Below, piece by piece: positions 1-8,640 of a DNA stretch of 64,000 nucleotides. Position 1 is the first letter of the stretch. Every line of letters starts with the position of its first letter. The DNA comes from Nocardia terrae (GTDB taxonomy: Bacteria > Actinomycetota > Actinomycetes > Mycobacteriales > Mycobacteriaceae). Below the pieces are notes generated by a model, which was given only the letters and a program-made list of their open reading frames with translations, had not been told where the DNA came from and ran no database searches. The DNA is taken from assembly GCF_009760405.1 (NCBI RefSeq), contig NZ_WRPP01000001.1, positions 806,001-870,000 on the forward strand. Reading direction: 5' to 3'. A program made the translations under genes and the position numbers.

Positions 1-2
1 CG

Positions 3-230
3 GAGCTGCTGAGGTCTCCGGATATCGTCGGCTCGTTGCAGGCCGCCGGTGGCGGTGTCGCGTTGGAGGCCGGTGCCCGGATCTGCACCGAGAATTTCGC
101 GAGACGATTGACCGACTTGGGGATTCCCGCCACCGTGCATTACGAGCCGACCGGAATTCATGCCTGGGAGGATTTCTCGGCGCAGCTGGGTCCGGCCTGG
201 GACACGCTCGCGACCGCGTTCGGGCGGTGA
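3..230 (+). CDS. C-terminal fragment of mycolyltransferase/antigen 85-like esterase (truncated by window edge)
   Basis: This is the 3' end of a gene that starts outside the window; the frame is open from base 3 and stops with TGA at 228-230. The visible 75 residues end in a TGIHAWEDF segment followed by LGPAW. This resembles the C-terminus of alpha/beta-hydrolase mycolyltransferases (antigen 85/FbpA family and esterase PF00756), where the catalytic histidine lies in a TG(I/T)H.W context. Such enzymes transfer mycolic acids to trehalose or arabinogalactan outside the cytoplasmic membrane. Another PF00756 esterase is equally possible from so short a fragment. Confidence 0.6.
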   Translation, partial: ELLRSPDIVGSLQAAGGGVALEAGARICTENFARRLTDLGIPATVHYEPTGIHAWEDFSAQLGPAWDTLATAFGR

Positions 231-265
231 ATTCACTGCCCGAATCGGCTGCGGCACCGCCTATC

Positions 266-508
266 TCAATGCCGGAAACCGTATCGGGGTAGTCGGCGCA
301 GTCCGGGCCGGATCCGCCCGTCCACCGTCACGGCCAATCCGGCGTGTACCGCCGCCACGGTGAAATCGGACGCCTCCTTCCAGGTGGCCGCGTATTCCAT
401 GGTGAGTTCGGCTCCGTCGTCGGGGCCGCCCAGATAGACGGTGACCCGGTGCGTGAGCGCTTCCCCCGAGCTGTCGAACAAGACCTTGCTTTCGGTGATG
501 CCGGTCAT
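266..508 (-). CDS. Small hypothetical protein (80 aa)
   Basis: Not recognised. The ATG at 508 is chosen because GAGGAG lies about 8 bases upstream on the minus strand; the frame is open further upstream but without a better ribosome site. The product is 80 residues, soluble, with an acidic middle (YLGGPDDGAEL) and a basic C-terminus rich in Arg (RPGLRRLPRYG). It converges with the mycolyltransferase fragment, 35 bases apart. No family assignment is made. Confidence 0.5.
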   Translation of the reverse strand: MTGITESKVLFDSSGEALTHRVTVYLGGPDDGAELTMEYAATWKEASDFTVAAVHAGLAVTVDGRIRPGLRRLPRYGFRH

Positions 509-826
509 GTGTGCTGCTCCTCGATGTGTCCGGGAGCCGCGCGACCGACCCCTGCGGCGGCCACGCGTCTCTGTGGCCGAAAGTAACTGGAATACCGTGG
601 ATGAGAACGTGTTCAGGGCGCCGCTTGGAAATGTCACAAGCCCCGCGCGAGTTTTGTTGTTACCCGATGGAACAGAAACATTCTCGTCTCAAACATGCAG
701 GGTGCGAACGGGAACGAGTCGCCGGCTGCTCCCGGTCACAATCCGACCGGCGTCCGGATTGTGAGTGTTCGGAACGTTCGTCGTGTCCCCTCGTCGCGTC
801 GCCCGCGAGTTTCTACGCTGCCGGGC

Positions 827-2023
827 ATGAGGATTCGTGTGCCGATCGCGATCATCGGCGCTCTGATGGTGGTGGCGGCCTCGGGATCGGCTGCCGCACA
901 ACCACTGCTACCCGCACCGGACCCGGACCCGTTCTACGCCGCCCCCGCCGACATCGCCGACCACCAGCCCGGCGACGTGCTGGCCGTGCGCAGCATGCCC
1001 GCGCTGGCGAGCTTCCCCGACACCGACGTCACGCTGATCAAGTTCCGCTCCACCAGTTCCGAGGACCGGCCGATCGCGGCCACCACCACCGTGCTCTCCC
1101 CGCACAACCGCCGCCCGGACGCCCCGCTGCTGTCTCTGCAGGAGATCATCAACGGCCTGGGCGCGCAGTGCGCCATCTCCCGGGAGCTCTACACCACCGA
1201 CCCCAACCTCATGATCCGGGAGGCCCCGGCCTGGAACTTCATGCTGCAGCGCGGCTGGAGCGTGGCCCTGCCCGACCATCTCGGGCCCCGGGTCGCCTAC
1301 GGCGCGGCCAGACTCGGCGGGCAGATCACCCTCGACGGCATCCGCGCGGTCCAGCGGGTGCCCGAATTGAACCTCGAGCACAGCCCGGTCGGCCTGGCCG
1401 GATACTCCGGCGGCGGCATGGCCACCGCGTGGGCGGCCGCCATGGCCGCGACCTACGCCCCCGAACTGCACATCGCGGGCGCGGCCATGGGCGGCGTCCC
1501 GATGAACCTGGTCTCCATGCTGGAAACCCTGGGCATGAACCGGCATCCGGCGTTCGGGCTGGCGCTCGCGGCCGGCCTGGGCCTGGAACGCGAATACCCC
1601 GACCGCTTTCCGCTCACCGACCAGCTCAACGACCGCGGCCTGGCCATTCGCGACCGGCTGGTCAACAGCTGCACCAACGACATCCTCGCCGCGGGCGCGG
1701 GCCAGGGCGCGCTCGACATCGCCAAGACGACCGTCATGACCGAGGACCCGCAGGCTCGCTCGGTCGTGGAGGAGAACAGCCTCGAGCTCTACAGCGGCAT
1801 CCCGAACATGCCCGTATTCGAATGGCATTCACCCATCGACGGCCTGATCCCGGTGGACGCCATCACCGACACCATCCACCGCTACTGCGCCGCCGGGGCG
1901 AAGGTCATGTCCCAACTGGAGCCGGTCCCCGACCACCTCACCGCCGCAGTGCTGGGAGTCCCGTCCGCGCTCATGTGGCTGGATGCCCGCATGCGCGGCG
2001 AGCCCGCACCGAGCAACTGCTGA
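827..2023 (+). CDS. Secreted lipase, LIP (secretory lipase) family
   Basis: A 398-residue alpha/beta-hydrolase starting at ATG 827, which gives a clean signal peptide (MRIRVP, a hydrophobic core, then ASGSAAAQP) with probable cleavage near residue 24. The nucleophile elbow GYSGGG places the catalytic serine at about residue 194, as expected for the secretory lipase family PF03583 (Candida lipase A-like), common in Nocardia and Rhodococcus. DHLGP at about 150 and the late segment EPVPDHL are consistent with acid and histidine positions. The likely role is hydrolysis of extracellular acylglycerols or esters. It is monocistronic and converges on the PucR-type gene with 145 unremarkable bases between. 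The family call is strong; the substrate is unknown. Confidence 0.85.
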   Translation: MRIRVPIAIIGALMVVAASGSAAAQPLLPAPDPDPFYAAPADIADHQPGDVLAVRSMPALASFPDTDVTLIKFRSTSSEDRPIAATTTVLSPHNRRPDAPLLSLQEIINGLGAQCAISRELYTTDPNLMIREAPAWNFMLQRGWSVALPDHLGPRVAYGAARLGGQITLDGIRAVQRVPELNLEHSPVGLAGYSGGGMATAWAAAMAATYAPELHIAGAAMGGVPMNLVSMLETLGMNRHPAFGLALAAGLGLEREYPDRFPLTDQLNDRGLAIRDRLVNSCTNDILAAGAGQGALDIAKTTVMTEDPQARSVVEENSLELYSGIPNMPVFEWHSPIDGLIPVDAITDTIHRYCAAGAKVMSQLEPVPDHLTAAVLGVPSALMWLDARMRGEPAPSNC

Positions 2024-2168
2024 CGGAAGCCGGCCCAGTCGGCCATCTACACCGGGAGGTCAACGCGGCCGAGCCTCGAGGCGGCTGGAAACTGCGCTGG
2101 GCTTCCCAACCCGGCCGTCCCCTCTCCCTTGTCCAGGCGTCTTTGTCTTTGGTTCTTGGTCTTTCGGT

Positions 2169-3443
2169 CTATCCGGCCTGATAAGTCCGGGCGACCAGCG
2201 CAGACCGCAGATACCACAGACCGGACGCCTGGGTGGGATCGAACCCCGTCAGCTGCCCGATCCGCTTGAGCCGATAGTCGACGGTATTGGTATGCACGTG
2301 CAGCATTCGCGCAGTCCGCTGCCGATTCAGGTTATTGCTGATATGCGATTGCAGAGTTTCCAACAGCTCGGAATGCTCATCGAGCGGATCCAGCAACGAC
2401 CCGAGATGGTCGCGCCCGGGCCCCGGTCTCGTCAGCTGGTATTCCAGCGCGAGCTCATCGAACCGGAACAACCCTCGCACCAGCCGTAGTCGATGCACGA
2501 TATCCAACAACTCGTGCGCCTGATCAGCCGCATCCGGAATCTGTTGCGGCGCAGCGGAAACCAGCGTCGCCGTCATCGGCACCCGCGCGGCCCGCGACAG
2601 CTGCTCCAGCAACTCATCGAGCTGCTCGTCAGCAAGTGCGGTCACCGGCACCAGCAGCGTCCCGCCGTCCACACTCAACAACGACAGCACCTTGTCCGGA
2701 TACCGCGTGGCCAGCTCCGCCTGCACCCGCCGCAACTTGCGGCGCGCCACGACGGCCCCGTCCACGGTGGGGGAGTGCTCCTCCGGATGATCCGGAATGG
2801 CAAGCGCCAGCACGTGATACCGCTCCGCGATCTCGATCCCGCACTCCCGCGCCATGGTGGAGGTGCTGTGCCCGCCCAGCAGCGCGGAGGTCAAAGTGTG
2901 GACGGCCGTGTGATGTTCGCTCACCACGGCCCGCAGCTCGCGGACATAGGACATGGCCACCGCGGAGGTCATCCGGTCCAGCAGCTCCACCACCAGCTTC
3001 GCGCCGTCCATGATGTTGTCCATATCGGCGGCCGCGATCACCAGCGTCGCGTCGCCGTCGTCGCCCTCCTGGCGGACGTGCCGCGACATGGCATTGGCCA
3101 TCACCAGTTCGGACCCGATCTTGAAGCCCTCGTGGATGGCGTGGTGGATGGTGTCGATGGGAATGCCCTCCCGCGCCCACTGCGCGGCGGCCTCCTCGAG
3201 CCGCTTGGTCTTCTCCGGGATGTCGCGACCGTCCAGCATGCCCACGGCCAGTTCGAGGCAGATCCGGGTGATGGCGGTGACGTCCCCGTGAATGGCGTCG
3301 CCGGGCAGTGTCCCGCACGGTGCGACCGTCTCCACGAAGTGGCCGACCATGGTCTGCGCGAGCCCGCGCACGTCCTTGAGCGGCGACGATATCGGACTGC
3401 CGGACACGGTGAGCCCAGCCCGGGCCGGAATCTCCACGGACAT
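2169..3443 (-). CDS. PucR/CdaR-type helix-turn-helix transcriptional regulator
   Basis: A 424-residue regulator. ATG 3443 is preferred over the longer open frame because GGAAGGGA lies just upstream. The N-terminal half is a helical sensor-like region. The C-terminus (about 360-420) holds the PucR-type HTH_30 signature: a FDELALEYQL segment, LLETLQSHISNN, RMLHVHTNTVDYRLKRIG, then TGFDP. The family usually activates or represses adjacent catabolic genes. It is divergent from the DJ-1/PfpI gene at 3639, and the shared intergenic region contains a perfect TCACATGTGA palindrome, so control of that neighbour or itself is a reasonable inference. The ligand is unknown. Confidence 0.85.
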   Translation of the reverse strand: MSVEIPARAGLTVSGSPISSPLKDVRGLAQTMVGHFVETVAPCGTLPGDAIHGDVTAITRICLELAVGMLDGRDIPEKTKRLEEAAAQWAREGIPIDTIHHAIHEGFKIGSELVMANAMSRHVRQEGDDGDATLVIAAADMDNIMDGAKLVVELLDRMTSAVAMSYVRELRAVVSEHHTAVHTLTSALLGGHSTSTMARECGIEIAERYHVLALAIPDHPEEHSPTVDGAVVARRKLRRVQAELATRYPDKVLSLLSVDGGTLLVPVTALADEQLDELLEQLSRAARVPMTATLVSAAPQQIPDAADQAHELLDIVHRLRLVRGLFRFDELALEYQLTRPGPGRDHLGSLLDPLDEHSELLETLQSHISNNLNRQRTARMLHVHTNTVDYRLKRIGQLTGFDPTQASGLWYLRSALVARTYQAG

Positions 3444-3567
3444 CCGTGCTCCCTTCCACCCCCGGGTTGTGCCCCTTCCGGGACCTGAAACGCTAACGCA
3501 TGCCGCATTTTCGAACGGCGAGATCGAACTGTGCTGTGAGGCCACAGTAATGTGCTCCCGGCGAACT

Positions 3568-3586
3568 TGTGACTTCTCACATGTGA
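3568..3586. promoter_or_regulatory. Inverted repeats in the PucR-type/PfpI divergent promoter
   Basis: TGTGA-CTTC-TCACA (3568-3581) overlaps the perfect 10-bp palindrome TCACATGTGA (3577-3586). It lies about 53 bases upstream of the PfpI-family start and 125 upstream of the regulator start. TGTGA/TCACA half-sites resemble CRP-type sites, but the 4-base spacing is not that of mycobacterial CRP (6). It is a candidate operator for the divergent pair; the binding protein is not established. Confidence 0.4.
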
Positions 3587-3638
3587 CAGGCGGGCCCCGC
3601 ATGACACCGTAGCGCTACCGGGTGGAAGCATCGAACCC

Positions 3639-4301
3639 ATGACCGAGGCGAAGCGCAGGATCGGAATTCTGGTGTTCGACGGGGTCGAGGAGCTCGATTT
3701 CGTCGGGCCCTGGGAGGTCCTGGCCTTCTGGACCCGCATGATTCCCGAGGACGGCTGGGAGGTGTTCACCTTCTCCCGCACCGGTGCGATCGTGCAGTGT
3801 GCCAAGGGCCTGAAAGTGACACCGGACCACTCGTTCGACAGCGCGCCCGCCATGGATGTTCTTGTATTCCCGGGTGGACAGGGCACCCGGCCCATGGTGC
3901 ACGACGCGGAGATGCTGGATTGGGTTCGGGCGCAACGCGATCAGGTCCCGCTGATCACCAGTGTGTGCACCGGCGCGCTGGTACTGGCCGCCGCCGGGCT
4001 GCTGAAGGACCGCCGGGCCACCACCCACTGGCGGTCGCTGGACGTGCTCGCCGGACTCGATCCCAGCATCGACGTCGACCGCGAGGCCCGCTACGTCGAC
4101 TCGGGCGACATCGTCACCTCGGCGGGCGTCTCCGCGGGTACCGACATGGCCCTGTACCTGGTGCAGCGGCTCGCCGGTGACGAGCGCGCCCGCTGGGTCC
4201 GCCGCGGCATCCACTACGATCCCGCCCCGCCGCGCGGCACCGACTGGCCGTCGGGCGCGGAATGGGCGATCGGCTCGGTGGATCCGACCCAGTCCCGCTA
4301 A
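3639..4301 (+). CDS. DJ-1/PfpI family protein (isonitrile hydratase-like)
   Basis: A 220-residue class I glutamine amidotransferase-like protein. It opens IGILVFDGVEELDFVGPWEV, with the conserved acidic residues near 14-20, and carries the nucleophile-elbow cysteine C110 in ITSVCTGALVLAAAG followed by TTHW. This pattern matches the isonitrile hydratase (InhA)/ThiJ subgroup and the sensor halves of GATase1-AraC regulators, but no DNA-binding domain follows. Possible roles are isonitrile hydration or aldehyde/glyoxal detoxification. It is divergent from the PucR-type gene and overlaps the convergent histidine phosphatase by 4 bases at the stop codons. Confidence 0.85.
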   Translation: MTEAKRRIGILVFDGVEELDFVGPWEVLAFWTRMIPEDGWEVFTFSRTGAIVQCAKGLKVTPDHSFDSAPAMDVLVFPGGQGTRPMVHDAEMLDWVRAQRDQVPLITSVCTGALVLAAAGLLKDRRATTHWRSLDVLAGLDPSIDVDREARYVDSGDIVTSAGVSAGTDMALYLVQRLAGDERARWVRRGIHYDPAPPRGTDWPSGAEWAIGSVDPTQSR

Positions 4302-4954
4302 TCCAGGTGCGCGGTGTCGTTGTACATGGTGCGCCGCAATCCGGAATCCGTCCGCTCCCATCGGGTTATCGAGGCATTGCGCACCTCGGCTCCGGTCTGC
4401 GCGCTGATATCGGCCTCGTCCAGCTCCCCGAACAGGTAGCGCGTCAACACGACCGCGATATCGTGCGTGAAAACCAGGACGTGCCCGTGCATTTCCCCCA
4501 GCACACTGCGCAGCCGCAGGGCCACGTCCGGCCAGGACTCGCCGCCGGGCGGCCGGTGGTAGAAACTGCCGAGCCGGCGTAGCTCGCGATGCTCGCGCGG
4601 ATAGCGGACCATGATCCCGGTCCTGGTGAGCCCGAACAGGATTCCGGTCTCGCGATCGCGCAGCCGCTCGTCGAAGACGATCGGCGGCGGGGTCAGGCTC
4701 GCGAGGGCGAGTCGCGCGGTCTCGCGGGTGCGCACATACGGCGAGCACATCACCAGATCGAACGCCGGGCTGATCTCCGCCAGCCGCTTACCCGCGGCCG
4801 TGGCCTGCGTGACCCCGAGCTCCGTCAGCTGCACATCGGCATCCCTTGTGCCGGTGATGAATTGCATCCCCCCGTCATACGGGGCGGCGTTGACGACGCT
4901 CTGGCCGTGACGCACCATGGTCAGCGATTCGAGTCCGGGTCCCACCACATGCAC
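4298..4954 (-). CDS. Histidine phosphatase superfamily protein
   Basis: A 218-residue phosphoglycerate mutase-like (branch 1) phosphatase. The catalytic RHG is at residues 15-17 (LTMVRHGQSVVNA), a second basic residue lies in CSPYVRTRETA, and the second catalytic histidine is in VLVFTHDIAVVL. The order and spacing fit branch 1 phosphatases. The substrate cannot be read from sequence. It ends convergently with the PfpI gene (4-base overlap). The MFS gene starts 58 bases beyond its 5' end in the opposite direction, so the two share a short divergent promoter. Confidence 0.88.
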   Translation of the reverse strand: MHVVGPGLESLTMVRHGQSVVNAAPYDGGMQFITGTRDADVQLTELGVTQATAAGKRLAEISPAFDLVMCSPYVRTRETARLALASLTPPPIVFDERLRDRETGILFGLTRTGIMVRYPREHRELRRLGSFYHRPPGGESWPDVALRLRSVLGEMHGHVLVFTHDIAVVLTRYLFGELDEADISAQTGAEVRNASITRWERTDSGLRRTMYNDTAHLD

Positions 4955-5012
4955 GTATCCATGGTGAGCTCAACCCTGGCCCGCTGTACGCCGAAAATGC
5001 TATGTCTGTCCG

Positions 5013-6275
5013 ATGACCACATTCGGCGACGCGCGCGACACGCGATCCACCCCGCCCGTCCGGCTGGACGAACAGCCGCTGGGCCCGGTGCATTACAAGC
5101 TGGTCGCCCTGGTTGGCATGGGCCTGTTCTTCGACCTGTACGAACTGTTCCTGGCGGGCACCATCACCGGCGTCCTCAAGCAGCAGCTGCATCTGTCGAC
5201 CTATGAGCTCAGCGGCATCCTGGCTTCGGCCTTCGGCGGCCAGTTCCTGGGCGCGCTGGTGCTGGGCCGGCTCTCGGACGTCTATGGCCGCCGCCGCATG
5301 TTCATGGTGAACATCGGCGTCTACGCCGGCTTCACGTTGCTGGGCGCGTTCAGCCCGAACGTCTGGTTCCTCATGGCGACCCGTGCGCTGGCCGGTCTGG
5401 GCATCGGTGCGGAGATGACACTGTCGGACACCTACCTCTCCGAGACCATGCCCGCCCGGGTGCGCGGCCGCATGATCGCCGTCGCCTACACGCTGGGATT
5501 CTGTGCCGTCCCGGCCGTCGGGTTCCTGGCCCGCTGGCTGGTTCCGTTGCATCCCTTCGGGATCGACGGCTGGCGCTGGCTGTTCGTATTCGGCGGTCTG
5601 GGCGCGGCACTGGTGTTCGTGGCGCGTCGTCACATGCCGGAATCGCCGCACTGGGAGGCCCGGCAGGAGCGAAACCGGGTGCCGTTCAGCGAGATCCTGC
5701 GCAAGCCCTTCCGCGGCCGGACCGCCCTGTTCTCGGCGGTCATGATCCTGCAGGTGTTCGGCTATTACGGTTTCGGCACGCTGGCGGTTCTGGTGCTGCA
5801 GCACAAGGGATTCACGGTGGTGAACTCCCTGGGATATCTGGCGATCACCTATCTCGGATATCCGCTCGGCTCGCTGCTGGCGATCCCGCTGATGGAACGC
5901 GTCGAACGGAAGTACCTGGTGATGGGCAGCGCCGCCGCGATGGCGGTGTTCGGCCTGATCTTCGGTTTCGCGAACGCGGTGCCGCTGATCCTGCTCTCCG
6001 GCGGCCTGTTCACACTCGCCAGCAATGTGTTCTCCGACGCCATCCACACCTATCTGCCGGAGTCCTTCCCGACCAGCGTGCGCGGTACGGCGTCGGGAAC
6101 CACCTACTCGCTGTCGAAGCTGAGTACGGCCGTGCAGCCGTTCCTGCTGCTTCCCTTGCTCGACCATCGCGGTCCGGGGACCGTGTTCACCGTCATCACG
6201 GTGGCGCTGCTGGTGATGGTCGCGCTGCTGGCTGTCTGGGGTCCGCTCAGCGGGAAGCAGGCACCCCTGTCGTGA
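5013..6275 (+). CDS. MFS transporter, sugar/aromatic-acid symporter-like
   Basis: A 420-residue integral membrane protein with about 12 hydrophobic segments. It shows the major facilitator loop 2-3 motif (LGRLSDVYGRRRMF) and the G-rich ALAGLGIGAEMTLSDTYLSE region, resembling the sugar and other transporter (PF00083) and metabolite:H+ symporter groups, including aromatic-acid and niacin carriers. A short hydrophilic N-terminus precedes TM1 (VALVGMGLFFDLYELF). The substrate is undetermined and no catabolic genes adjoin it. Its 3' end overlaps the convergent histidine kinase gene by 29 bases. Confidence 0.88.
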   Translation: MTTFGDARDTRSTPPVRLDEQPLGPVHYKLVALVGMGLFFDLYELFLAGTITGVLKQQLHLSTYELSGILASAFGGQFLGALVLGRLSDVYGRRRMFMVNIGVYAGFTLLGAFSPNVWFLMATRALAGLGIGAEMTLSDTYLSETMPARVRGRMIAVAYTLGFCAVPAVGFLARWLVPLHPFGIDGWRWLFVFGGLGAALVFVARRHMPESPHWEARQERNRVPFSEILRKPFRGRTALFSAVMILQVFGYYGFGTLAVLVLQHKGFTVVNSLGYLAITYLGYPLGSLLAIPLMERVERKYLVMGSAAAMAVFGLIFGFANAVPLILLSGGLFTLASNVFSDAIHTYLPESFPTSVRGTASGTTYSLSKLSTAVQPFLLLPLLDHRGPGTVFTVITVALLVMVALLAVWGPLSGKQAPLS

Positions 6276-7545
6276 TGTCGGCGGGCGGCAGCCACAGCGT
6301 GGCGATGGTGCCGCCGCCCGCCGCGGGTTCGATGGAGGCGTTGCCGCCGTGGGCCTGCGCCACCCAGGCGACCAGCGCCAGGCCGATGCCGTTGCGTCCG
6401 GTCCGCCCGGCCGCGCCGCGGTTGAACGGGCTGGCCGACATGACCGGATCCACGCCCGGGCCGTGGTCGCGAATGCTGACCCGGCCCTCGGCCACGTGCA
6501 CCTCGACCGGTGCGGCCCGGTTGACCGCACCGTGGGTCAGCCCGTTCTCCAACATGTTCCGGATGGCCAGGCTCAGCAGCTGCGGGTCGCCGACCACGAC
6601 GCTGGGGTGCGCGGTCACCACGATGCGCGGGTCCCCGGCCTCCTCGGCCACCGCTTCGGCGAGCTGATCCAGCCGCAGCATGGTCCGCTCCGGTTCGGCG
6701 ATGCCGGACTGCATGCGGGCACGGGCCAGGAGTCCGGTCACCAAGCGCGCCATGCGATCCGCCAGCCGGCGCGCCTCCGCCAGCGTCTGCTGCACCTCTT
6801 CGGGTTTGGGCTTGGATTCGGTGAGCAGCTTCAAAGTGGTGAGGGGCGTACGCAATTCGTGTGCCGCGTCGCCCAGGAACTGCTCGTGCTCGTCGAGCAT
6901 GCGCAGCGCCTGCCGCTGGCTGCGGCCCGAGATCAGATAGGTCGCGGCCGCGGCCAGCAGGACGAACAGGATGCCGCCGATCACCAACTCCCACACCAGG
7001 GTTCGATGCGCGCCGGCGTCGGCCACGGCCTCGGTCCCGGCCAGGATGACGACGGTGTTGTCCCAGTCGTTCCAGAACACCGGGCTGCCCGCCACCGTCA
7101 CCTCGCGGCCGGTGATGTCGGTGGAGCCGTACCGGTTGCCCTGGTAGATCACGCCGTCCGCGTGGTCCTCGACCTGCGTTGCGAGCGTGGCGATCTGGCT
7201 GTCGTCGGGCATGAGCGAGCGCTGGTAGGTGTGCACCTGCTTCCACTGCTCGCCCGGCTTGCGCACCACGATGACGACGCCCGTGGAACCCTTGGCCAGC
7301 TCGTCGTCGACGACCGTCGACAGGTCCAGCACCTGCTTGTCGTCGTGCTGGATCGCGCGCGCGAGCCCGCCCGCCACCCGCTCGGCCTGATCCTGGGCCC
7401 GGGTCTCGCGCGCGTGCGCGTCGATGGTGGCGGCCACGAAACCGAAGACCAGCACGGCCGCCGCGGTGATCACGGTGACCAGCGCCGTCATGAACCAGCG
7501 GGCCCGCTTGAGCCGGGCCACGGCGGGGGAGCGGTGGGTGCTCAC
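6247..7545 (-). CDS. Two-component sensor histidine kinase
   Basis: A 432-residue membrane kinase. TM1 spans about 18-40, an extracytoplasmic sensor region runs to about 182, and TM2 spans about 183-205. HisKA follows with H229 in DAAHELRTPLTTLKLL, then an N-box (RNMLENGLTHG) and G-boxes (DHGPGVDP; GRNGIGLALVAW). The GTG start at 7545 overlaps the response regulator stop (GTGA), indicating translational coupling. It phosphorylates the adjacent OmpR-type regulator. The signal is unknown; there is no canonical HAMP between TM2 and HisKA and the linker is short. The last 29 bases overlap the MFS gene tail-to-tail. Confidence 0.93.
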   Translation of the reverse strand: MSTHRSPAVARLKRARWFMTALVTVITAAAVLVFGFVAATIDAHARETRAQDQAERVAGGLARAIQHDDKQVLDLSTVVDDELAKGSTGVVIVVRKPGEQWKQVHTYQRSLMPDDSQIATLATQVEDHADGVIYQGNRYGSTDITGREVTVAGSPVFWNDWDNTVVILAGTEAVADAGAHRTLVWELVIGGILFVLLAAAATYLISGRSQRQALRMLDEHEQFLGDAAHELRTPLTTLKLLTESKPKPEEVQQTLAEARRLADRMARLVTGLLARARMQSGIAEPERTMLRLDQLAEAVAEEAGDPRIVVTAHPSVVVGDPQLLSLAIRNMLENGLTHGAVNRAAPVEVHVAEGRVSIRDHGPGVDPVMSASPFNRGAAGRTGRNGIGLALVAWVAQAHGGNASIEPAAGGGTIATLWLPPADITTGVPASR

Positions 7546-8210
7546 GAAACTCCGCCGGCGATAAGGAATCCGGTGCCGCGCACGGTCTCGATGACGCTCG
7601 GCTCCCCGAGCTTGCGCCGCAGTTTGGCGACCACCGCGTCCACCACGTTCGAGGCGGGCTCGGCCATTTCGTCCCAGCAGCACTCGATGAGGTCGGTGCG
7701 CGTGACCACGCTGCCGCGGCGGGTGGCCATGAGCTCGAGGACCGCGAACTCCTTCGGGGTGAGCATGAGCATGATGCCGCCGCGGGTGACGCGGCGGCGC
7801 ATGAGGTCGATATCGATGTCGGCCACCGCGATTCGCGAGGCGGTGGGCTGTTCGCGGCGGCGGCACAGCGCCCGCACCCGCATCACCAGCTCCGGCAGCG
7901 CGAAGGGTTTGGTCAGGTAATCGTCGGCGCCGGACTCGAATCCGGCCAGTCGGTCGTCGAGGCCGTCGCGACCGGTGAGCATGAGCGCGGGCACGGTGTG
8001 GCCGGCGCTGCGCGCCCCGGCGACCAGGTCCAGGCCGTCGCCGTCGGGCAGGCCGCGATCCACCACCAGGCAGTCGTAGCGATTGATGGCGATCTTGAAA
8101 TCCGCGTCGGCGATGCTCTGGGCGAGGTCCACCGCGAACCCGGCCGAGCGCAACCCATCGGTTACCTCACGGCAGAGCTGGTGGTCGTCCTCTAGCACCA
8201 ATACACGCAC
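7542..8210 (-). CDS. OmpR/PhoB-family response regulator
   Basis: A 222-residue two-domain regulator. The receiver (1-115) has acidic pocket ED at 7-8, phosphoacceptor D51 in CLVVDRGLPDGDG, and the conserved K101 in DYLTKPF. The C-terminal winged helix (about 130-220) includes LTPKEFAVLELMATRRG and the recognition region VVDAVVAKLRRKLG followed by the RGTGF wing. It lies first in a two-gene operon with the kinase (4-base overlap). Its promoter lies in the long region shared with mgtE. The regulon is unknown. Confidence 0.95.
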   Translation of the reverse strand: MRVLVLEDDHQLCREVTDGLRSAGFAVDLAQSIADADFKIAINRYDCLVVDRGLPDGDGLDLVAGARSAGHTVPALMLTGRDGLDDRLAGFESGADDYLTKPFALPELVMRVRALCRRREQPTASRIAVADIDIDLMRRRVTRGGIMLMLTPKEFAVLELMATRRGSVVTRTDLIECCWDEMAEPASNVVDAVVAKLRRKLGEPSVIETVRGTGFLIAGGVS

Positions 8211-8640
8211 AGAGGCAGAGAGTAGGGCATATCGGACGCTTGCCCAACGGCTGGGAGAAGGGTCTTTACCGAAAATGATCGAAAAATGATCGAACAGCTA
8301 ACCGGCCCCGCAGCCTGCTCTGTCGACCCTCTCACGGAACTGGCCGCCCGGTCGAGCACTTTCCGGGGGTTGTCACCCACACGCCACCGGTTAGTACCGG
8401 TTAGTACCGGCCAGGTCACGCGGGATTAGGTAAGCCTCTGTATCCTGAACACGGTTGTTTCTATCGATCGCGGTCGTCGGAGGGGGTGAGGTCCATGCGT
8501 GGTGAACCTCCCAGTCGATGGCCGCGCGGCATCCTCCCCGGAACCCGTCGATAGATTTCCGGCGGCGGTGGGAGCGATGCCCGCGGTGTGATCCGACGCA
8601 TCCATCCACCCTCGACTCGCCGTTCGGCCGAGGAACCGCC
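8211..8640. other. 430-base intergenic region: divergent promoter and structured mgtE leader
   Basis: No credible gene. Contents, from left: the response regulator promoter area; a tandem 10-base repeat TTAGTACCGG (8391-8400 and 8401-8410); TTAGGTAAGCCT (8426-8437), which resembles both half an iron box and the first strand of an M-box Mg2+ aptamer; then a long-range pair TCTATCGA / TCGATAGA enclosing about 90 bases (about 8459-8550); and inside it a GAGGT/ACCTC stem. mgtE begins directly after, with GAGGA just upstream of its ATG. A metal-responsive leader is plausible from context, but the conserved M-box core was not found completely. Confidence 0.35.

Noticed and set aside
511..2181. 556-codon plus-strand frame overlapping the lipase
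   Set aside because: Arg/Pro/Gly-rich translation typical of an out-of-frame reading of the lipase gene.
8426..8444. IdeR/DtxR iron box upstream of mgtE
   Set aside because: Only the left half (TTAGGTAAGCCT) matches the 19-bp consensus; the right half (CTGTATC) does not form the dyad.
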